64,000 nucleotides of DNA from Secundilactobacillus yichangensis (GCF_016861565.1 NZ_BOLK01000003.1:179233-243232), one strand, 5' to 3'. Shown: positions 32,649 to 41,220, counted from the stretch's first letter. Translations and numbers: made by a program. Notes: generated from the letters alone by a model not told the origin.

Positions 32649-34001
32649 TCAATGCTTACCAAACGCGGTTAACAAACTTGCGGTATATAGAACATCTTCA
32701 GCGTAATCCGCAACCCTAACACTCTCATTAGGCGCATGGGCCCCAGAGCCAGACCAATTGGCTCCCACCGCAACGATTGGTGCGTGTACGGCATCAAAAA
32801 ACGGGGCTTGAGGACCACCGCCAGCAGCGTTAGGGACTAAAGTTACCTGATCACCGTATACCTCATGTGCGGTTTCTACAGCTTGTCCGACAAACGGGTC
32901 ATCTAAATTGGACCTAAATGGTGCTTCACCTAATAAGAATTTCAGCTGCACATCCGCGAAACCGTTTCGTTTTAACTGTGCTGCCACTAAGGATGCAACT
33001 TGTTGCGGCTCTTGGCCTGGTACAAGCCGGCAATCAAGTTTAGCTTTGGCATACTTAGGCAGAACCGTCTTAACACCGTCTCCTTCGTACCCACTGCTCA
33101 AACCATTGATGGTCATCGTTGGCGCGTTAACCAACGCAGTCTTAGGATCTTCCGTTACAAACGGTCGTTTCAGTCCCCAGCCCGTGCGCGTGGCAGCTGC
33201 ATTAAACGACATTTCCTCAGTAGCGCGTTGCTCGGAAGCCGTTAGGGGCCTAACATCATCATAAAATCCAGCCACCAAAACATGGTCATGATCGTCCTTT
33301 AACGAGCTCAACGCCTTTGTCAAACGCCAGGCCGCATTATCCGCATAAGCCGCCAGGGAAGAATGAAGATCCACGTCAGCCGTTGAGACTGATAATTCAA
33401 AACTGACAATCCCTTTAACACCGCAAGTGATGGCAAAGTTTTCATTGGCATCCTTACCGCCCGTTTCCCAAACCAGTGCATCTGCCTTTAAATCATCAGC
33501 GTGTGCCTTCGTCATTTGCGCAACGTGAAGGCTGCCGACTTCCTCTTCACCCTCCACAATAAACTTTAGATTACATGGTAATCCACCGGTCTGCTGTAAT
33601 GCTTTCACCGCTGACAGTCGTGCCATTAACTCACCCTTATCATCGGAAATACCGCGAGCAACGTACTTACCATCTACCTCGGTTAAATTAAACGGCTCGG
33701 TGTGCCATTCATCTAATGGTTCAGGTGGCTGAACATCGTAGTGATTGTAGAAAAGTAACGTCTTATTAGCATTACCATTAACACCAGCCTGAAAAGTAGC
33801 AAAAACAAACGGGTTACCGTCAAATTCATCCCATACTTGTACCTCTGCGCCAAGCTCCAAAAATGATTGCTTCAAGAAAGCAACCGTTTCTTTAATACCG
33901 CGATGCTGAGCTGACACCGTTTCAATATGTAAATATGCTGCCAAACGTGCATGATCAGCCTCTAAAGCTGTTTTGACAGCGTTATGTAATGCTTTATCCA
34001 T
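32649..34001 (-). CDS. M20 family metallopeptidase (dipeptidase-like)
   Basis: 450-residue cytoplasmic zinc peptidase. The metal-binding segment FYNHYDVQP (near residue 85), GISDDKGE (near 119) and EGEEEVGS (near 150) with its catalytic glutamate pair are intact. A lid domain interrupts the fold as in M20A/CNDP-type peptidases. HYDVQP places it nearer carnosinase/CNDP-like members than the classic PepV. The substrate is unknown; probably dipeptides released by peptide uptake. Single gene, with its own terminator. Confidence 0.88.
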   Translation of the reverse strand: MDKALHNAVKTALEADHARLAAYLHIETVSAQHRGIKETVAFLKQSFLELGAEVQVWDEFDGNPFVFATFQAGVNGNANKTLLFYNHYDVQPPEPLDEWHTEPFNLTEVDGKYVARGISDDKGELMARLSAVKALQQTGGLPCNLKFIVEGEEEVGSLHVAQMTKAHADDLKADALVWETGGKDANENFAITCGVKGIVSFELSVSTADVDLHSSLAAYADNAAWRLTKALSSLKDDHDHVLVAGFYDDVRPLTASEQRATEEMSFNAAATRTGWGLKRPFVTEDPKTALVNAPTMTINGLSSGYEGDGVKTVLPKYAKAKLDCRLVPGQEPQQVASLVAAQLKRNGFADVQLKFLLGEAPFRSNLDDPFVGQAVETAHEVYGDQVTLVPNAAGGGPQAPFFDAVHAPIVAVGANWSGSGAHAPNESVRVADYAEDVLYTASLLTAFGKH

Positions 34002-34085
34002 ACGCTAAACACTTCCTATGTATTTTGGCTCTAACAGAACCATTAAAATTACATTAGTCTTTGATGTGAGCTCTGTCAAGCCAAT

Positions 34086-34112
34086 AAAAAAACACACCCG
34101 GAAAGGTGTGTT
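34086..34112 (-). terminator. Terminator of the tRNA operon
   Basis: Minus-strand AACACACC / GGGTGTGTT with a short loop and a run of U, about 45 bases after tRNA-Pro. Confidence 0.88.
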
Positions 34113-34154
34113 GATTTCTAAATTTTCATCGCTAACAGCAAATGGCCCGAATGA

Positions 34155-34228
34155 TCGGGAAAACAGGATTTGAACCTGCGACCCCTACGTCCCGAACGTA
34201 GTGCTCTACCAAGCTGAGCTACTTCCCG
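34155..34228 (-). tRNA. tRNA-Pro (CGG)
   Basis: Minus-strand cloverleaf CGGGAAGTAGCTCAG...; anticodon loop TTCGGGA gives CGG. Discriminator A; CCA not encoded. Last gene of the tRNA operon. Confidence 0.95.
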
Positions 34229-34252
34229 TTTGTTGTTTAAAAACAACAAAAA

Positions 34253-34326
34253 TGCACCCAGTAGGAGTCGAACCTACAACCTTCTGATTCGTAGTCAGAC
34301 ACTCTATCCAGTTGCGCTATGGGTGC
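34253..34326 (-). tRNA. tRNA-Arg (ACG)
   Basis: Acceptor GCACCC/GGGTGC; anticodon loop CTACGAA gives ACG, the usual bacterial A34 (inosine) arginine tRNA. CCA not encoded. Confidence 0.95.
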
Positions 34327-34348
34327 AAAATATTATTAAATTAAAAAA

Positions 34349-34434
34349 TGCCGAGGACCGGGATCGAACCGGTACGGTCATCACTGACCGCAGGATTTTA
34401 AGTCCTGTGCGTCTGCCAATTCCGCCACCCCGGC
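34349..34434 (-). tRNA. tRNA-Leu (TAA)
   Basis: 86-base class II tRNA with a long variable arm. Anticodon loop CTTAAAA gives TAA. Acceptor GCCGGGG pairs with CCTCGGC. Confidence 0.95.
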
Positions 34435-34450
34435 AGGAATAAACGCAAAA

Positions 34451-34522
34451 AGCGGAAGACGGGATTCGAACCCGCGACCCCCACCATGGCAAGGTGATGT
34501 TCTACCACTGAACTACTTCCGC
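34451..34522 (-). tRNA. tRNA-Gly (GCC)
   Basis: Acceptor GCGGAAG/CTTCCGC with discriminator T, as usual for glycine. Anticodon loop TTGCCAT gives GCC. Confidence 0.95.
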
Positions 34523-34526
34523 ACAA

Positions 34527-34599
34527 TGCCGACTAGAGGATTCGAACCTCCGACCTCCTCATTACTAGTGAGATGCTCTGCCAACTGAGCTAAGTCGGC
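34527..34599 (-). tRNA. tRNA-Thr (AGT)
   Basis: Acceptor GCCGACT/AGTCGGC. Anticodon stem TCTCA/TGAGG, loop CTAGTAA, so the anticodon is AGT with A at position 34. This presumably needs deamination to inosine to read ACC. Confidence 0.93.
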
Positions 34600-34626
34600 G
34601 AAAGTGATGCTGCTTATTTAATTAAA

Positions 34627-34708
34627 TGCGGGTGAAGGGACTCGAACCCCCACGTCGTAAGACACTAGAACCTAAATCTAGCGCGTCTGCCAGTTCCGCC
34701 ACACCCGC
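34627..34708 (-). tRNA. tRNA-Leu (TAG)
   Basis: 82-base class II tRNA; anticodon stem CTAGA/TCTAG, loop TTTAGGT, anticodon TAG. Confidence 0.95.
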
Positions 34709-34725
34709 ATGGTGATACTGGTTAA

Positions 34726-34798
34726 TGAGCCGTGACAGTCTCGAACTGTCGACCCTCTGATTAAAAGTCAGATGCTCTACCAACTGAGCTAACGGCTC
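34726..34798 (-). tRNA. tRNA-Lys (TTT)
   Basis: Acceptor GAGCCGT/ACGGCTC, anticodon loop CTTTTAA, anticodon TTT. Confidence 0.95.
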
Positions 34799-34800
34799 AA

Positions 34801-34873
34801 TGGAGGATACAGGGCTCGAACCTGTGACCCTCTGCTTGTAAGGCAGACGCTCTCCCAACTGAGCTAATCCTCC
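34801..34873 (-). tRNA. tRNA-Val (TAC)
   Basis: Acceptor GGAGGAT/ATCCTCC, anticodon loop CTTACAA, anticodon TAC. First gene of the eight-tRNA operon, about 50 bases after the promoter. Confidence 0.95.
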
Positions 34874-34924
34874 ATGATGATGCTCAAAAGGTGAACAATT
34901 ACGATCGACCTCTTTGAAACAACT

Positions 34925-34958
34925 ATTATAGTTTATCATTCAGCAATTTTGCTGTCAA
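34925..34958 (-). promoter_or_regulatory. Promoter of the tRNA operon
   Basis: Minus-strand TTGACA (34953-34958) with TAAACT 17 bases on (34930-34935), overlapped by a perfect TATAAT (34925-34930) at 22 bases. One of these -10 boxes serves the tRNA operon. No rRNA lies upstream. Confidence 0.65.
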
Positions 34959-34959
34959 C

Positions 34960-35243
34960 AACTTTTTTTAAGTTGATGAATAGTTATTCAGAGCAAAAGG
35001 TTCTGTGTTCCAACTGCAAGAACTATATTACACGTATTTTCAAAAAAAAGCTACCCCTTTTTTCAATTTCTTTGGATTATTTTAGAATGGGGATTAGTTG
35101 CTCCCAATTGTTTCGTTTGAACGGTTCAATCTCAACTTTAAGTTTCGCTTTATCATGATGATTATTTGTAAATTCGTCCTTTTTGCTAATGAATAAGTTA
35201 TCTATTTAGCTTTATAAAAATGTATTTATTAGTTATTTAAAAT
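34960..35243. other. AT-rich intergenic stretch without a recognisable feature
   Basis: About 280 bases of low-GC sequence between the tRNA promoter and the serS terminator. A weak plus-strand open frame here lacks a ribosome site and coding character. I see no repeats or RNA structure in it. Confidence 0.5.
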
Positions 35244-35245
35244 AG

Positions 35246-35291
35246 AAAAACAGTCGTTACCCAGCTTAATCAACTGGATAACAACTGTTTA
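35246..35291 (-). terminator. Terminator of serS
   Basis: Minus-strand 16 bp stem AACAGTTGTTATCCAG/CTGGGTAACGACTGTT (two G-U pairs), 9-base loop, then TTTTCTATTTT. Confidence 0.88.
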
Positions 35292-35301
35292 ATGAACTAA
35301 T

Positions 35302-36576
35302 TTACTCTTTAACGATCTTAGTCTGACCGCCCATGTAAGGCTGCAAAGCTGCCGGAATATCAACCGTGCCATCGGCATTTTGATAATTTTCCAAAATAGC
35401 GGCAACGGTCCGGCCAACTGCTAGTCCAGAACCGTTTAGAGTGTGGACGTACTGCAATTTACCATTTTCATCGCGGTACTGAATGTGTGCCCGACGAGCT
35501 TGGAAATCCGTACAGTTCGAGCAGCTGGAAATTTCGCGGTACTTATCCTGATAAGGTAACCAAACTTCAAGGTCATGAGTCATCGCGGCGGTGAAGCTCA
35601 TATCACTGGTGGTCAAGGTGATGACGTGGTGAGCCAAGCCTAACTTCTTCAGTAAGTCTTCAGCATGGTTAGTCATCATCTCCAACGCGTCCCAAGATTG
35701 GTCAGGTTTAGTAAATTGCACCATTTCAACCTTGTTAAACTGGTGCAGGCGAATAAGGCCCCGGGTATCACGGCCGGCACTCCCTGCTTCAGAACGGAAA
35801 GCTGGTGTCAGCGCGGTAAACTTCACCGGCAATTTTTCGTCATCGATCACATCGTCACGGTAATAGTTGACCAACGGTACTTCCGCTGTTGGAATCAATG
35901 TTTCATCGGCTTCCTTCAATGAATAAACGTCCTCGGTAAACTTGGGAAACTGACCAGTACCAAACATTGAAGCACTGTTAACCATGTACGGTGGCAAAAC
36001 TTCGGTAAAACCGGCCTTTTCGTTTTCATCTAAGAAGAAGTTATACAGGGCACGTTCCAAACGGGCACCTTGGCCGATATAGTACAGGAACCGGCTGCCA
36101 GAAACTTTAGCACCACGTTCAAAGTCCAAGATTCCCAGAGCTTCACCGATTTCCCAGTGTGACTTTGGCTTAAAGTCAAAGCTTGGAATATCGCCCCACT
36201 TACGCAATTCAACGGAGCCATCCTCAGTCAAACCAACGGGAACGTTATCGTTGGGGATATTTGGCAGACGTGAAGCCTTGTCGTGCACTTCTTCAGCAAT
36301 CTGAGTCAGCTGTTCATCCATGGCTTTGATATCAGCACTGACCTGCTTCATCTGGGTAATCTTATCAGAGGCATCCTCTTTGTTACGCTTCAGCTGTGAA
36401 ATTTCGTCGGATACTTGATTTCGTGTTGCCTTCATTGTTTCAGACTTAACGATCAGATCCCGTCGCTTTTGATCAACCGCTAATAACTCATCGATCTCAG
36501 CCGCCTCAACTCCGCGGGTAGCTAATTTTTCCTTTACAAAATCAGTTTCGTTGCGCACTAATTTTAAATCAATCAT
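35302..36576 (-). CDS. serS: Seryl-tRNA synthetase
   Basis: 424-residue class II synthetase that charges tRNA-Ser. The N-terminal coiled-coil arm (about residues 30-100) grips the tRNA long variable arm. Motif 2 ([20 protein letters not shown]) and motif 3 ([20 protein letters not shown]) are intact. The start is ATG at 36576 ([13 protein letters not shown]) behind GAGAGGAGC. The in-frame region upstream is leader RNA, not protein. It is controlled by a serine T-box. Confidence 0.97.
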   Translation of the reverse strand: MIDLKLVRNETDFVKEKLATRGVEAAEIDELLAVDQKRRDLIVKSETMKATRNQVSDEISQLKRNKEDASDKITQMKQVSADIKAMDEQLTQIAEEVHDKASRLPNIPNDNVPVGLTEDGSVELRKWGDIPSFDFKPKSHWEIGEALGILDFERGAKVSGSRFLYYIGQGARLERALYNFFLDENEKAGFTEVLPPYMVNSASMFGTGQFPKFTEDVYSLKEADETLIPTAEVPLVNYYRDDVIDDEKLPVKFTALTPAFRSEAGSAGRDTRGLIRLHQFNKVEMVQFTKPDQSWDALEMMTNHAEDLLKKLGLAHHVITLTTSDMSFTAAMTHDLEVWLPYQDKYREISSCSNCTDFQARRAHIQYRDENGKLQYVHTLNGSGLAVGRTVAAILENYQNADGTVDIPAALQPYMGGQTKIVKE

Positions 36577-36589
36577 AATACTGCTCCTC

Positions 36590-36815
36590 TCATTTTTTTG
36601 GCCCGCAAAAAAAGCTTCCGCCCCAAAATATTGGGACGAAAGCTCGCGGTACCACCCAAGTTTGCAAATTAACTGCACACTCAATTTCGGTAACGGTGAT
36701 TAACCGTACAGGATTAACTGTCCGCTTTAATGTACTGGAGTTTCGATGAACGGTTCTCAGCAACCCGTCTCTCTGAACATCTACTTAAAGGTACATCGCG
36801 TTTTGTAATTGCATT
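36590..36815 (-). ncRNA. T-box riboswitch (serine) of serS
   Basis: Minus-strand leader. Stem I has the AGAGA box; the specifier loop reads GAAAC-UCC-A, giving serine codon UCC at 36737-36739. The T-box GGGTGGTACCGCG lies at 36645-36657, with UGGU in the bulge facing the tRNA 3' end. A competing terminator (36607-36644) ends in seven U. Uncharged tRNA-Ser stabilises the antiterminator GGG[TGGTACC]GCGA...TCGT-CCC and turns serS on. Confidence 0.95.
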
Positions 36816-36816
36816 C

Positions 36817-36845
36817 ATTGTAAAATATTTAACGGCTAAAAGCAA
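36817..36845 (-). promoter_or_regulatory. Promoter of the serS T-box transcript
   Basis: Minus-strand TTGCTT (36840-36845), 17 bases, TACAAT (36817-36822), immediately after the kinase gene. Confidence 0.65.
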
Positions 36846-36852
36846 CTCACGG

Positions 36853-37491
36853 TTACAGATTCAGTTCGGCCATCTTCTGATCAACCAGTGACAGCACCTT
36901 CTGCTGAGCGTCAGCATCTTCGACAAAATCTAGTTCATCACCATTGATCGCCATCTTCGGTGACTTATCGTAGTTTTTGTACCAGTCCACGTAACGGGCG
37001 TCTAGTTCCTTGTAATAGTTATACAAACTGGGATCCTTATCGACCTGCTCGTATGACCGGCCCCGCTTCTTGATTCGAGACAGCATCGTATCAAACGAAA
37101 TATTGATGTGAATCAGCAAATCAGGGTTCTTCTTTTCGCTGGTATCCGGCAGCTCTTCCATCATGTTTTGAAGGAGAGAATTATAAATATCAGATTCAGT
37201 TTGCGTTGCACGCCCTAAATCAGCATTCAGCTTAAACAACAGTGAATCCTCAAAAATGGAGCGGTCTAACACAGCTTCGTCATCCTTGGACGCAGCTTTG
37301 ATACTATCCAAGCGCTTGTTCAAGAAATAGATCTGCAGTAAGAAACCGTACTTTTTAGGGTTCTTATAGAATAAAGGTAAAATCTCGTTATCCTCTACTG
37401 ATTCATAAAAAGCTGGTTTATTTAAGTGACGTGCAAGTAGCTGGGTCAAACTGGTTTTACCAGCCCCAATAGTTCCTGAAAGTACGATCAT
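36853..37491 (-). CDS. Deoxynucleoside kinase (dGK/dAK-like)
   Basis: 212-residue kinase that phosphorylates deoxynucleosides for salvage. The P-loop GTIGAGKTS lies at residues 6-14; the DRS motif of the family (VLDRSIFEDSLLF) is near residue 77 and the LID arginines KKRGRSYEQ near 140. The start is ATG at 37491 behind AAAGGAG. Lactobacilli often have paired dAK/dGK genes; only one is here, so purine specificity is inferred. Confidence 0.88.
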   Translation of the reverse strand: MIVLSGTIGAGKTSLTQLLARHLNKPAFYESVEDNEILPLFYKNPKKYGFLLQIYFLNKRLDSIKAASKDDEAVLDRSIFEDSLLFKLNADLGRATQTESDIYNSLLQNMMEELPDTSEKKNPDLLIHINISFDTMLSRIKKRGRSYEQVDKDPSLYNYYKELDARYVDWYKNYDKSPKMAINGDELDFVEDADAQQKVLSLVDQKMAELNL

Positions 37492-37531
37492 TAATAGTTT
37501 CTCCTTTAACCTCAAAAATTCAGTACTTCAT

Positions 37532-37559
37532 ATTGTATCATTGCCAGCAGTAAATGCAA
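37532..37559 (-). promoter_or_regulatory. Promoter of the deoxynucleoside kinase gene
   Basis: Minus-strand TTGCAT (37554-37559), 16 bases, TACAAT (37532-37537), about 40 bases before the start codon. Confidence 0.6.
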
Positions 37560-37619
37560 CATATTGTGGTGAAATAATCAAAAAAGCGCCAGCAGGTCGA
37601 TTCCTACTGGCGCATAATC

Positions 37620-39095
37620 TTATTTCTCTGAGTCCGCTTCCTCATGCTTATGAGGCGCAACGTCCACTTTATCTAACGGAATAAGGTGAGTGTGATACCT
37701 AAGCTTATACCAGAAGTACAGGATGAAGAACAGCGGCACACTCAAGTAAGTCACCGCAATCTGTTCCCAATCAAAATGAGCAAAGGCAGTCGTGTTTTGT
37801 CCGACGATGACTAAGATACAAAGAATCAGAGCCAAAATTGGGCCAAATGGGAACCACTTCGCGTGATATTTCAATTCCGATACATGATGCCCTTGCTTAA
37901 TAAAGGCCCGACGGAATCGGAAGTGGGAAATCGCAATCCCGACCCAGGCAATAAAGCCGGTCAAACCAGACGCAGCAACTAGCCAAACATAAACCTCTGG
38001 TCCCATAATACTGGTTATAAACGCAATGGCGCCAATGATAGTTGTGGCAACTTGGGCCCGTAACGGCACCCCGTTTTTAGTCGTATGCTGAAAATACTTA
38101 GGTGCAAAATCATCTAGTGATAGAGAATACAGCATCCGTGACGAAGCGTACATACCAGAATTAGCCGCCGAAATAACGGAAGTCAGGATAACCGCGTTCA
38201 TGACACTCGCAGCAGCTGCCAGCCCGGCCCGCTGGAAGACCAGCGTAAACGGACTAATAGCAATGTCACTCGCTGATGAGCCCAGTAGTTTCGGACTCGT
38301 ATAAGGAATTAAACAGGCAATCACAAAAATTGCTAAAATATAGAACAGCAAGATTCGCCAGAACACTTGGTTAATTGCCTTTGGAACACTCTTCTCCGGT
38401 GTTGCGGACTCCCCGGCCGTGATCCCCACTAATTCAGTTCCCTGAAATGAGAATCCGGCAACAACGAACACGCTCAAAATGGCTGGTACCCCACCAACAA
38501 ACGGTGCTTGTTTATAAGTGAAATTACTGAGGCCAACTGCATGGCCGCCCATAATCCCAAAAATCGTTAAGAAACCAACAATCAGGAAAATCACAACGGT
38601 CACGACTTTAATCATGGCCATCCAATATTCAGTTTCGCCAAAGGCCTTCACGGTCAAAGCATTGATCAGGAAAATCATGACCAGAATGACCGTGCTCCAA
38701 ATCCAGCCAGGAACGTTCGGCAGCCAAAACTTCATTACTAACGCAGCGGTACTAATATCCACTGCTAAGGTAATTGCCCAGTTAAACCAATAGTTCCAGC
38801 CCATCGCAAAACCCAAGGCCGGATCAACGTACTTAGTAGAATACGTTGCAAATGATCCCGACACGGGCATGTTAGTTGCCATTTCGCCAAGGGAAGTCAT
38901 TAAGAAGTAAACCATGATCCCTAAAGCCACATAAGCCAACAGGCCACCGCCTGGACCGGCCTTTGAAATCGCGGATCCACTGGCAACGAATAAACCAGTC
39001 CCGATACTGCCACCTAACGCGATCATGGAAATATGGCGGGTTTTCAGCTCTCTTTTAACCTCATTATCCCCATTGCCGCTTGTTTGTTTCGCCAT
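37620..39095 (-). CDS. lysP: Lysine-specific permease (APC family)
   Basis: 491-residue amino-acid permease with about 12 membrane helices. The segments ELKTRHISMIALGGSIGTGL, GSFATYSTKYVDPALGFAMG and FSFQGTELVGITAGES follow E. coli LysP closely. It should import lysine with protons. The lysine riboswitch directly upstream makes the substrate call firm. ATG at 39095 has a weak GAAAGTGAG ribosome site. Confidence 0.93.
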   Translation of the reverse strand: MAKQTSGNGDNEVKRELKTRHISMIALGGSIGTGLFVASGSAISKAGPGGGLLAYVALGIMVYFLMTSLGEMATNMPVSGSFATYSTKYVDPALGFAMGWNYWFNWAITLAVDISTAALVMKFWLPNVPGWIWSTVILVMIFLINALTVKAFGETEYWMAMIKVVTVVIFLIVGFLTIFGIMGGHAVGLSNFTYKQAPFVGGVPAILSVFVVAGFSFQGTELVGITAGESATPEKSVPKAINQVFWRILLFYILAIFVIACLIPYTSPKLLGSSASDIAISPFTLVFQRAGLAAAASVMNAVILTSVISAANSGMYASSRMLYSLSLDDFAPKYFQHTTKNGVPLRAQVATTIIGAIAFITSIMGPEVYVWLVAASGLTGFIAWVGIAISHFRFRRAFIKQGHHVSELKYHAKWFPFGPILALILCILVIVGQNTTAFAHFDWEQIAVTYLSVPLFFILYFWYKLRYHTHLIPLDKVDVAPHKHEEADSEK

Positions 39096-39130
39096 TTATT
39101 TACACTCACTTTCAGATTGATTTTGACAAT

Positions 39131-39352
39131 AAAAAGGGCCGCCTGCAGCTTACCTGCGAGACGACCTAAAAGTCATTTTCCGTAGGAAGCTCTCCGCAGC
39201 ACATCACTGCGACAGTCCCAGCCCTCTTAAGACTGGTCCCAGCTCCGCGTGCTATCAGTCACGTTGAGCTTCGGCGAGTTACCCTTTAACTTTCATTCAC
39301 AGAACCTGATCGTTCTCCTGAAAGCGACTCTTATAATTCGCGCCTCTTCTTT
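39131..39352 (-). ncRNA. Lysine riboswitch (L-box) with terminator, controlling lysP
   Basis: Minus-strand leader starts GAGGCGCGAA, then GGAGAACGATCAGG, AAAGGG...CGCCGAAGCT, GGGCTGGGACTGTCGCAG and GGAGAGCTTCC, which line up with the conserved core of the B. subtilis lysC L-box. A GC-rich terminator (39131-39166), GGTCGTCT...AGGCGGCC followed by five U, closes it. Lysine binding should favour the terminator and shut lysP off. Confidence 0.95.
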
Positions 39353-39363
39353 TGATGAGTTTA

Positions 39364-39392
39364 ATACTAAACCGTTCATGTTTAAATTGCAA
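39364..39392 (-). promoter_or_regulatory. Promoter of the L-box/lysP transcript
   Basis: Minus-strand TTGCAA (39387-39392), 17 bases, TAGTAT (39364-39369), squeezed just after the acetyltransferase stop codon. Confidence 0.6.
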
Positions 39393-39399
39393 GCGGGCT

Positions 39400-39930
39400 T
39401 CACCCTTTACGGTCAATTCGATAAACGACCTCAGTCTGACCAGGCTGGTAAAAGTCGTGTTTCGAATGCGTAAATTGATCGACGTAGTGGAAACCCAATT
39501 TTTCCAATACCCGTTTAGAGCGCTGATTATCCTCCAAAAAGCTGGCCCAGATCGTTGAAACTAGCTGGTGGGTAAAGACCGTTTTAATTAACGCCTCAGC
39601 TGCTTCCGTCATATAACCCTGTCCCCAGTATGTCCGGTTCAAAACGTACCCAATCTCAGCGGCATGTTCTTCCCGTTCACCGTTATCAGCGATTCTTGGG
39701 TAAAGTCCAATACTGCCGATGACTCGCTGCGTCAAAGTTTCTACAATGGCAAATACCATTCCCTGCTTAATGGCAGAGCGCAGCAGATAAGCTGCATCCG
39801 TTTTATGATGAGCGTACTGGAACCCAGCTTCCTTTGCATTTTCAGGATCCCCAACAATGGCGTAATAGTCGTCCAAATCAGACTCCACGAACTGGCGAAT
39901 CGTTAGCCGCTCTGTTTGTATACTGATCAT
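39400..39930 (-). CDS. GNAT family N-acetyltransferase (RimJ/RimL type)
   Basis: 176 residues. The opening TERLTIRQFVESDLDDYYAI and the RTYWGQGYMTEAAEALIKTV acetyl-CoA site (near residues 99-118), then DNQRSKRVLEKLGF, are typical of the RimJ/RimL subgroup, which acetylates protein N-termini or small amines. The substrate cannot be told from sequence. It stands alone before the lysP promoter. Confidence 0.87.
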   Translation of the reverse strand: MISIQTERLTIRQFVESDLDDYYAIVGDPENAKEAGFQYAHHKTDAAYLLRSAIKQGMVFAIVETLTQRVIGSIGLYPRIADNGEREEHAAEIGYVLNRTYWGQGYMTEAAEALIKTVFTHQLVSTIWASFLEDNQRSKRVLEKLGFHYVDQFTHSKHDFYQPGQTEVVYRIDRKG

Positions 39931-40035
39931 TTATCAATCGTTCCCTTTTTCTCAGAGTCCAAAATGCGTTAAACTATTGGTACTGAGTTTTTATCACACG
40001 CTGTTTGGTTAATTTCATTATAGATTATACTTAGG

Positions 40036-40845
40036 ATGATGACTATGCAAATCATTAAAGAATCACTTGGCAGCGATACTGCCGCTTATTTACAAGGTTA
40101 CTTACGGGAAACTGACCCTGAAAATCCGGATCAGACTTACCCCGCAATCATTGTTGTTCCGGGAGGCTCATACACCCACATCCCTGAACAGCAGTCTGAA
40201 ACCCTAGCAATGGCCTTTGCCAATATGGGCTACCAGGCTTTCTACCTGCGCTATAGCTTCGTCGACGAAAAACAGCCGCTGCACCCCGCTCCGTTAGTGG
40301 AACTGGCAAAGTCAGTTGCACTGCTGCGGCAAAAAGCTGCCGACTGGTTGATCGATCCCGAAAGAATTGCCATTGCTGGCTTTTCTGTCGGCGGCCACGT
40401 GGCCGCCCTCTATAATGATTATTGGCACTCGGAATGGTTAGCCAAGAAAGCGGGCGTGGCTGCCGACAGCCTGCAACCGCAAGCAGTGCTGCTGGGCTAC
40501 CCCGTTATCAGTCCGAAGTTAGGCTTTCCGGTTAAGGAAGGCATGCTGGAACAATGGACTGACGACCCCGATGCCATTGCCGCCGACGAACACGTCAGCG
40601 AACAAAATGCTCCCACTTTCATCTGGGCCACGGCGGATGATCCGCTGGTCCCGTCAGCCAATAGTCTGGCGTATGCCAGCGCATTGAGTCAGGCACACGT
40701 ACCGCTTGAGCTTCACGTCTTTCGCCACGGCCCACACGGACTAGCGCTGGCTAACCACTTAACCGCTTGGAAGCGTGATGCCAACCAGCCCCACGTGGCT
40801 CACTGGCTGAAGCTCGCCGAAGAATGGCTGAATGCAACCCTTTAA
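40036..40845 (+). CDS. Alpha/beta-hydrolase, acetylesterase-like
   Basis: About 267-269 residues. The nucleophile elbow GFSVGGHVA, an acid in ATADDPLVP and the histidine in RHGPHGL give a complete Ser-Asp-His triad, and VVPGGSYTH provides the oxyanion-hole HG-like turn. The layout matches xylan/acetyl-esterase-like (BD-FAE) hydrolases. AGGATGATG upstream favours the ATG at 40045 (MQIIKESL) over the one at 40036. It is monocistronic, with a terminator after it; the substrate is unknown. Confidence 0.85.
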   Translation: MMTMQIIKESLGSDTAAYLQGYLRETDPENPDQTYPAIIVVPGGSYTHIPEQQSETLAMAFANMGYQAFYLRYSFVDEKQPLHPAPLVELAKSVALLRQKAADWLIDPERIAIAGFSVGGHVAALYNDYWHSEWLAKKAGVAADSLQPQAVLLGYPVISPKLGFPVKEGMLEQWTDDPDAIAADEHVSEQNAPTFIWATADDPLVPSANSLAYASALSQAHVPLELHVFRHGPHGLALANHLTAWKRDANQPHVAHWLKLAEEWLNATL

Positions 40846-40860
40846 TTAAACCGATTCAGT

Positions 40861-40890
40861 AAAAGCCTGGGAGGTTTCTCAGGCTTTTTT
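40861..40890 (+). terminator. Terminator of the esterase gene
   Basis: AAGCCTGGGA/TCTCAGGCTT (one G-U pair) with a 4-base loop and TTTTTT. Confidence 0.85.
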
Positions 40891-40924
40891 AATCCGCCCA
40901 CCTCCCAAGCCGCTAAATTTATCC

Positions 40925-40953
40925 TTGACAACCCTTACATTCACTTCTAGAAT
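40925..40953 (+). promoter_or_regulatory. Promoter of the T-box/peptide-binding-protein operon
   Basis: TTGACA (40925-40930), 17 bases, TAGAAT (40948-40953). The start point is near 40960. Confidence 0.8.
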
Positions 40954-40959
40954 GAGAAC

Positions 40960-41220
40960 CAAATTACAAATGCAGTGAGTAGTCAAAGTAGATTCTAATT
41001 TAGAGATCATTCGTAAGGCTGGGAGAATGAACCGAATCGAAACACAGCTACTAGCAGTTAACCTGAACGATTTACTTTATTAGGGATAGCCGGTCACCCA
41101 CCGTTACGCGGGGCAAGTTAATTAACTTGCTGAGGTAGTTATCGTGAGGTAGCTACGAACAGAGGTGGCACCACGAGATCATCGTCCTCTCAAAGATTAA
41201 TTTCTTTGAGGGGATTTTTA
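40960..41220 (+). ncRNA. T-box riboswitch upstream of the peptide-binding lipoprotein
   Basis: Stem I contains AGTA, the AGAGA box and a specifier loop GAAACACAG (41039-41047). The T-box proper is AGAGG[TGGCACC]ACGA-GATCA-TCGT-CCTCT (41161-41190), a textbook antiterminator. The competing terminator CCTCTCAAAGA/TTCTTTGAGGGG plus U-tract lies at 41186-41219. The specifier is ambiguous: CAC (His) if one base follows before the helix, ACA (Thr) if aligned strictly with the serS leader, AAC (Asn) in a third register. The bulge UGGC would pair with a tRNA having G at position 73. Confidence 0.93.

Noticed and set aside
34949..35158. Plus-strand open frame of 69 codons between the tRNA operon and serS
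   Set aside because: No ribosome site, TTG start only, AT-rich composition, and it begins inside the tRNA promoter.
36577..36684. N-terminal extension of SerS into the leader
   Set aside because: The extra residues translate the T-box antiterminator and terminator; the standard SerS start MIDLKL has its own ribosome site.
39330..39345. cre-like TGAAAGCG in the lysP leader
   Set aside because: It falls inside conserved lysine-riboswitch sequence, which explains it.
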